Shown: positions 6,101-9,853 of the stretch, one piece after another
How positions within the stretch are numbered: position 1 is the first letter of the stretch
Layout of the letters: every line of letters starts with the position of its first letter
Source of the DNA: Cyclobacteriaceae bacterium
GTDB taxonomy: Bacteria; Bacteroidota; Bacteroidia; Cytophagales; Cyclobacteriaceae
Assembly (NCBI GenBank): GCA_030589835.1
Contig: JAUUZS010000104.1
Location: forward strand, 1-9,853
Direction: 5' to 3'
Length of the DNA stretch: 9,853 bases
The notes under the pieces: model-generated
What the model was told of the DNA's origin: nothing
Databases searched by the model: none
Seen by the model: only the letters and a program-made list of their open reading frames with translations
Position numbers and translations under genes: made by a program

Positions 6101-6139
6101 AACACAGTCAGCCCCACCTCGCCAGTGGGAGGGTGTGTT
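6101..6139. repeat. GC-rich intergenic hairpin
   Basis: AACAC (6101-6105) pairs with GTGTT (6135-6139), enclosing CCCAC (6113-6117) paired with GTGGG (6125-6129) around a 7-nt loop. The block is clearly more GC-rich than the AT-rich sequence on both sides, and a C-T5 run follows it on the + strand. There is no + strand gene upstream to terminate, so it may be a dispersed palindromic element, or a structure in the region just upstream of the ECF sigma gene. Confidence 0.4.
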
Positions 6140-6223
6140 CTTTTTGCTCTTGACTGCGTTAAATTCGCTGTAGAACCAAATAATTGTGTTTTGGGTGTAC
6201 CAATTATTCCGTCATTATTCATA

Positions 6224-6261
6224 AACACAAAAGGCCATCCAAATGGATGGCCTTTTGTGTT
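6224..6261 (-). terminator. Rho-independent terminator of the cca-TPR transcript
   Basis: Arms 6224-6240 (AACACAAAAGGCCATCC) and 6245-6261 are exact complements over 17 bp with a four-base loop. On the minus strand the stem is followed by a T-rich tail. It begins 22 bases after the TPR protein stop. Its A-rich and T-rich flanks inside the stem make it potentially bidirectional. Confidence 0.88.
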
Positions 6262-6283
6262 GAAAGCATTTTTCTTCCAGACG

Positions 6284-6988
6284 CTATTCATTTAAGTCTT
6301 TCAAATTCTGGGCTGCAAGGGTAAATTCAGGTTCTAATTCCAATGCTTTGTCGAAGTGCTTTTTTGCATCAATTTTATTTCCCTGTTGCTTAGCAACCAT
6401 TCCCAATACGTTATAGGCTGCAGCTTCCATTGTGATTTCCTGTTGTTCTGTTTCGCTTTTTGAGTAGTTGAGCTTCAACGCTTTTGATTGCGGATCCTTT
6501 ATTATAATACCCATGTTTGTCATGCATTCGGTATAACGCTCGAATTCGTATTGCAGAATAGATGCCTTATATAATGTGCCGATATCACTGGTCTTAAGAT
6601 AAAGTGATTCATAGGCACTAATTGCCTTGTCGCGCACGCCCATATTTTCATATGACAAGGCATTGATCCGCAATGCATCGATATGATCGGGGTTACGGGC
6701 AAGCAGATCAAGGGATACAAACAGGCTGGAAGCAAATTGATTTTGCTCGAAATAGTAGTAACATAAACGCAATTTCAAGGAATCGTCATTAGGATCCATT
6801 GCCACCATACTGTATAAGGCATCTTTAGCCACTTCTCCATCATTATATTTCATGCCAAACACATATTTCATCTGGTAAAGCTTATAAAGCTGTGTGTTTT
6901 GAATCTCTTTGTTCTGACTTACGGCCACATTCACCATAAAAACAGCTGCCATCAGCATTAATCCTTTTTTCATCAGTTTATTTTTCAT
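6284..6988 (-). CDS. exported tetratricopeptide-repeat protein
   Basis: The 234-residue product starts with a signal peptide (KNKLMKKG, hydrophobic LMLMAAVFMVNVAVS, cleavage probably before Q25). Helical repeats of TPR type follow. The clearest unit is the last, AAAYNVLGMVAKQQGNKIDAKKHFDKALELEPE (about 189-221). Earlier units lie at about 69-101 (LRLCYYYFEQNQFASSL...LARNPD) and 103-135 (ALRINALSYENMGVRDKAISAYESLY). By family it is a protein-protein interaction scaffold in the periplasm or tethered to the envelope; no partner can be named. It starts 11 bases after the cca stop, so it is probably expressed from the cca promoter, and it ends at a strong hairpin terminator. An alternative start at the second Met-Lys-Lys (6973) also gives a good signal peptide. 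Confidence 0.8.
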   Translation of the reverse strand: MKNKLMKKGLMLMAAVFMVNVAVSQNKEIQNTQLYKLYQMKYVFGMKYNDGEVAKDALYSMVAMDPNDDSLKLRLCYYYFEQNQFASSLFVSLDLLARNPDHIDALRINALSYENMGVRDKAISAYESLYLKTSDIGTLYKASILQYEFERYTECMTNMGIIIKDPQSKALKLNYSKSETEQQEITMEAAAYNVLGMVAKQQGNKIDAKKHFDKALELEPEFTLAAQNLKDLNE

Positions 6989-6999
6989 ATTTAAAAAAT

Positions 7000-8439
7000 T
7001 TATTTCCCTCTTGTTAGCCCTTTCAATTTGCCAATTTCTTGCATCAACTTCAATGCCTCATCAAAATTATTGCCAATATTGCCTTCCAATATAGCTTCTT
7101 TTATTTCATCTTTTATTTCCCCAACAATTTTTGAAGGCGATATATTAAAAAAATCCATGATCACTTCACCCGTAACAGGGGGCTGAAAATTCTTGATGTG
7201 GTCACGCGCTTCTATTTCCTTGAGTTTTTGCTCTACTTTGTCAAAATTACCTAAGTACCTGGCAACCTTCACGTTGTTTTTTGAGGTAATATCTGCCCTA
7301 CACAAATCCATCAGGTCATTTACATCATCTCCTGCTTCAAACAACACCCTTCTTAGCGCCGAATCAGTAATCTCATCACTCACCAATGCGATAGGACGCA
7401 GATGAAGACGTACCAGTTTTTGTACATATTTCATTTTTTCGTTGAGCGGCAATTTCAATTTCTTGAATATTTGTGGTACCATTCTGGCGCCCAATTCCTC
7501 ATGACCGTGAAAGGTCCATCCTACTTTTTTATCAAAACGCTGCGTTTTTGGCTTGGCAATATCATGAAGGATAGCAGCCCACCTCAGCCAGAGGTTATCC
7601 GATTTTTTGGCGACATTTTCCAATACCTTAATGGTATGAAAAAAATTGTCTTTATGTCCCTTTCCTTCTTTGTTTTTCACGCCTTGAAGGCGTGCCATCT
7701 CTGGGAAAACGACCTCCAGCACACCGGCATGAAAAATAAGATTAAATCCATATCCTGGGTTTGGGGACAGGATCAACTTATTGAGCTCATCTGAAATTCG
7801 CTCTTTTGAAACGATAGTAAGTCTTTCTTTGTTTAAAGTGGTCGCCTCATAGGTATCCGCCTCAATATCAAAATTGAGTTGGGCTGCAAAACGAAATGCA
7901 CGCATGATGCGCAAAGGGTCGTCAGAAAAAGTGATCGAAGGATCGAGCGGTGTTTTAATGACTTTACGTTTTATATCGCCTATACCATCAAAAGGGTCAA
8001 TCAATTCACCAAGGCGATCACTATTTAGGTTTATAGCCAGAGCATTTATGGTAAAGTCACGTCTCTTTTGGTCATCTTCCAGGGTGCCATCTTCAACAAT
8101 TGGCTTTCTGGAATCGCTCCGGTAAGATTCCTTTCGTGCGCCAACGAATTCAACATCCTGATCGTCAATTTTTATTTGAGCTGTTCCAAAGTTTTTGAAA
8201 ATACTCAGACTCACTTTCCCAGGAAGACGCGCTGCAACGTTTTTAGCCAATTCGATTCCACTACCCACACATACTACATCGATGTCTTTTGACGGTCTGC
8301 CCATGATCAAATCCCTTACAAATCCTCCTACAACATAGGTTTCTACTTCACAGGCCACCTCACCTATTAACTTAAGTATCTGATTGGATTTTATTTGTTG
8401 TGAATAATTCATAGAAAGTGAAAAAGCCTCAACTTGCAT
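7000..8439 (-). CDS. cca: tRNA nucleotidyltransferase / poly(A) polymerase family protein with HD domain (Cca-type)
   Basis: This 479-residue protein has the class II nucleotidyltransferase head VVGGFVRDLIMGRPSKDIDVV (36-56), with metal ligands D52 and D54. The conserved RRDFTINALAI (126-136), the nucleotide-binding DPLRIMRAFRFAAQL (174-188) and KERISDELNKLI (212-223) follow. A C-terminal HD domain has LHDIAKP (H292, D293) and likely further ligands H268, H311 and H346. Family members add CCA to tRNA 3' ends from CTP and ATP; some add only CC or A, or poly(A). Sequence alone does not separate these, but as the only such gene seen here CCA addition is the likeliest role. The HD part may give 2',3'-cyclic phosphodiesterase or phosphatase activity. 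ATG 8439 gives the longest form; ATG 8412 (MNYSQQIKSN) is an equally good and perhaps better start, since the first nine residues look unconserved. It is divergent from pyrG and precedes the TPR gene by 11 bases. Confidence 0.88.
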   Translation of the reverse strand: MQVEAFSLSMNYSQQIKSNQILKLIGEVACEVETYVVGGFVRDLIMGRPSKDIDVVCVGSGIELAKNVAARLPGKVSLSIFKNFGTAQIKIDDQDVEFVGARKESYRSDSRKPIVEDGTLEDDQKRRDFTINALAINLNSDRLGELIDPFDGIGDIKRKVIKTPLDPSITFSDDPLRIMRAFRFAAQLNFDIEADTYEATTLNKERLTIVSKERISDELNKLILSPNPGYGFNLIFHAGVLEVVFPEMARLQGVKNKEGKGHKDNFFHTIKVLENVAKKSDNLWLRWAAILHDIAKPKTQRFDKKVGWTFHGHEELGARMVPQIFKKLKLPLNEKMKYVQKLVRLHLRPIALVSDEITDSALRRVLFEAGDDVNDLMDLCRADITSKNNVKVARYLGNFDKVEQKLKEIEARDHIKNFQPPVTGEVIMDFFNISPSKIVGEIKDEIKEAILEGNIGNNFDEALKLMQEIGKLKGLTRGK

Positions 8440-8467
8440 TGAGAGCAGGTATACCCGTATTTGCCTA

Positions 8468-8498
8468 CAAATTTAGTATTAAAACTCAAAGAGTACAA
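8468..8498 (-). promoter_or_regulatory. Bacteroidota-type promoter of the cca-TPR unit
   Basis: On the minus strand TTG (8498-8496, within TTTTG) is followed after 20 nt by TAAATTTG (8475-8468), an exact TAnnTTTG match. With the offset seen at the SRP RNA gene, transcription would start near 8463, leaving a leader of about 24 nt to ATG 8439 or about 51 nt to ATG 8412. Confidence 0.7.
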
Positions 8499-8561
8499 AA
8501 CCTTGTTTCAATCAAATAAGAGGGCGATTTCAAATTATTTTTCAATTAAAATTCTTTTGAC

Positions 8562-8592
8562 TTAGTTAATTAATATCAATCCCTTAATTTTG
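8562..8592 (+). promoter_or_regulatory. Bacteroidota-type promoter of pyrG
   Basis: TAATTTTG at 8585-8592 is an exact TAnnTTTG box. At the expected -33 position, 20 nt upstream, there is TTA (8562-8564) instead of TTG, so the upstream element is weak; a TTTTG at 8555-8559 is 5-6 nt too far away. With the SRP RNA offset of 5 nt, transcription would start at about 8597, inside the CCC run at 8596-8598. Confidence 0.6.
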
Positions 8593-8595
8593 TAT

Positions 8596-8636
8596 CCCAT
8601 AAGTTTCATTCTATTTTTATTTTCTCCACTTATGGG
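8596..8636 (+). promoter_or_regulatory. pyrG leader hairpin that pairs the predicted 5' end with the start codon
   Basis: CCCATAAGT (8596-8604) is the exact reverse complement of ACTTATGGG (8628-8636), with a 23-nt T-rich loop. The right arm contains the whole start codon (8632-8634). The left arm begins where the promoter predicts transcript initiation. In the RNA the AUG would be paired with UAC bases 8598-8600 read antiparallel, so translation initiation should be hindered when the full stem forms. Starting at A8599 instead of C8596 would remove the three G-C pairs and leave a weak 6-bp stem. Function is inferred; the pairing and positions are directly visible. Confidence 0.55.
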
Positions 8637-9853
8637 TCAAGTCAAGTATATTTTTGTCACCGGAGGCGTTACATCTTCGCTCGGTAAAGGAATCATTTCA
8701 GCATCTTTAGGAAAGCTATTAACCGCCAGAGGATTGAAGGTCACTATTCAAAAGTTTGATCCATATATCAATATCGATCCCGGAACATTAAATCCATATG
8801 AACATGGAGAGTGCTACGTGACAGAAGATGGGGCAGAAACAGATTTGGATCTGGGCCATTATGAACGTTTTTTGGCTGCCAACACCAGCCAAAAGAACAA
8901 TGTTACCACAGGAAGGATTTATAATAATGTAATTACCAAAGAGCGTGAAGGGGAGTACCTGGGCAAAACGGTACAGGTGATTCCTCATATCACGGACGAA
9001 ATAAAAAGAAATTTCCTGGCTCTTGGGCACAATGGAGATTTTGACGTTATCATTACTGAAATTGGTGGGTCAGTCGGAGACATTGAGTCTTTACCTTTTA
9101 TTGAAGCCATCAGACAGACCAAGTGGGAACTTGGCCATGAGAACTGTATTGTTATCCATCTTACCTTGATCCCGTACCTGAAAGCTGTCGGTGAATTAAA
9201 AACCAAACCGACACAGCATTCTGTCAAAAAATTATTGGAATCGGGAATACAGCCAGATATCCTGGTCTGCCGATCTGAACGAGCCATCAACAACGACATC
9301 AGAAAAAAGCTCGCCCTATTTTGTAATGTCCCAATCAATAGTGTGATCTCATCAATAGATGCCAAAACAATATATGATGTACCGCTGCTGATGAGAAAAG
9401 AAAAATTAGATGAACGGGTATTGGAGATTTTTAATATCCCAATTGGAGAAGAACCTGGTCTGGAACAATGGAAGGAGTTTTTAGGGAGATTAAAAAATCC
9501 AACCAAAGAGGTTAATATCGCCTTAGTTGGTAAATATGTAGAACTCCATGATGCATACAAGTCAATAGCTGAGTCCTTCATTCACGCCGGGGCCAAAAAC
9601 GAATGCAAGGTAAATGTGAGCTGGATATCTTCTGAGGATATTGGCGATGATAGTGTTGCCGAACTGCTTGCAGGACATGATGGTGTATTAATTGCTCCCG
9701 GATTTGGAGAAAGAGGTGTTGAAGGGAAAATTACTGCTGCGAAATATACGAGGGAAAACAAAATTCCATTTTTCGGGATTTGCCTTGGTTTACAGGTTGC
9801 CGTTATTGAATTTGGTAGAAACGTACTTGGATATAAACATGCGGCGTCAACAG
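8632..9853 (+). CDS. pyrG: CTP synthase (3' end outside window)
   Basis: 407 codons are present of about 540 expected. The enzyme converts UTP, ATP and glutamine to CTP, the last step of de novo pyrimidine nucleotide synthesis, in the cytoplasm as a tetramer. The synthetase domain starts [15 protein letters not shown] (P-loop, 6-20). It contains [35 protein letters not shown] (66-80), [11 protein letters not shown] (143-153) and the UTP/CTP-binding [10 protein letters not shown] (190-199). The glutaminase domain begins near [16 protein letters not shown], with the oxyanion stretch [12 protein letters not shown] and the nucleophile elbow FFGICLGLQ (C384). All visible catalytic residues are intact. 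ATG 8632 is the start: it gives the short N-terminus MGQVKYIF usual for the family, with no better upstream codon. The gene is divergent from cca. A leader hairpin overlaps the start codon, suggesting control of translation. Confidence 0.97.
   Translation, partial: MGQVKYIFVTGGVTSSLGKGIISASLGKLLTARGLKVTIQKFDPYINIDPGTLNPYEHGECYVTEDGAETDLDLGHYERFLAANTSQKNNVTTGRIYNNVITKEREGEYLGKTVQVIPHITDEIKRNFLALGHNGDFDVIITEIGGSVGDIESLPFIEAIRQTKWELGHENCIVIHLTLIPYLKAVGELKTKPTQHSVKKLLESGIQPDILVCRSERAINNDIRKKLALFCNVPINSVISSIDAKTIYDVPLLMRKEKLDERVLEIFNIPIGEEPGLEQWKEFLGRLKNPTKEVNIALVGKYVELHDAYKSIAESFIHAGAKNECKVNVSWISSEDIGDDSVAELLAGHDGVLIAPGFGERGVEGKITAAKYTRENKIPFFGICLGLQVAVIEFGRNVLGYKHAAST

Noticed and set aside
6034..6291. 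85-residue minus-strand open frame between the TPR gene and the ECF sigma gene
   Set aside because: It runs through the perfect terminator hairpin at 6224-6261 and the GC-rich hairpin, starts inside the TPR gene's 3' end, and its translation shows no protein-like pattern.
7402..7794. 130-residue + strand open frame
   Set aside because: Antisense to the well-conserved HD-domain part of cca.
8555..8562. TTGACT as an E. coli-type -35 box for pyrG
   Set aside because: No matching -10 box lies at 16-18 nt, and the other promoters in the window follow the Bacteroidota consensus.
8985..9581. 198-residue minus-strand open frame
   Set aside because: It lies wholly antisense to pyrG, whose frame is unambiguous; it is a shadow of that gene's codon pattern.
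1..9853. CRISPR arrays, tRNA or rRNA genes, transposases, attachment sites
   Set aside because: No regularly spaced direct repeats, tRNA-like cloverleaf, rRNA sequence or recombinase motifs were found on reading both strands.

Overview
The window looks like chromosomal DNA from a Bacteroidota bacterium, most likely of the order Cytophagales. The DNA is AT-rich. Two promoters match the Bacteroidota type (TTG, about 18-20 nt, TAnnTTTG), and start codons lack obvious Shine-Dalgarno sequences. The protein set (CreD, a DASS transporter, FtsE, an ECF sigma / anti-sigma / DUF4097-type cluster, Cca, PyrG) fits that phylum. I see no insertion sequence, phage gene, tRNA, rRNA or CRISPR array.

Layout. 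1-740 (+) is the C-terminal half of a CreD-type inner-membrane protein. 741-996 is a convergent intergenic stretch holding an 18-bp perfect inverted repeat and several smaller ones. 997-2499 (-) is a DASS/SLC13 sodium:dicarboxylate symporter. 2500-2778 has no visible gene. About 2790-2882 (+) is the small SRP RNA (4.5S, ffs) with its own promoter and T-run terminator. A 69-residue unrecognised protein and an FtsE-type ABC ATPase follow, one base apart. 3892-6016 (-) is a tight three-gene unit: ECF sigma factor, single-span membrane protein (probable anti-sigma), and a secreted repeat protein of DUF4097/adhesin type. 6017-6283 is intergenic, with a GC-rich hairpin and a textbook terminator. 6284-8439 (-) is a two-gene unit: Cca-type tRNA nucleotidyltransferase with an HD domain, then an exported TPR protein. 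8440-8631 is a divergent promoter region. 8632-9853 (+) is CTP synthase (pyrG), cut by the window end.

How the genes relate. The sigma / anti-sigma / DUF4097 unit reads as an envelope-stress module whose three products are translationally coupled through overlaps. The SRP RNA and FtsE serve membrane targeting and the cell-division/envelope machinery. Cca, which probably consumes CTP, lies divergent from PyrG, which makes CTP.

Two observations stand out. First, the pyrG leader can form a 9-bp stem between the predicted transcription start (a CCC run) and the AUG start codon. This geometry resembles the CTP-sensing start-site switching known for enterobacterial pyrC. Second, the ECF sigma gene ends prematurely at an A9 run. 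One extra A (slippage, -1 frameshifting or a sequence error) restores a family-typical C-terminus that overlaps the anti-sigma start codon.
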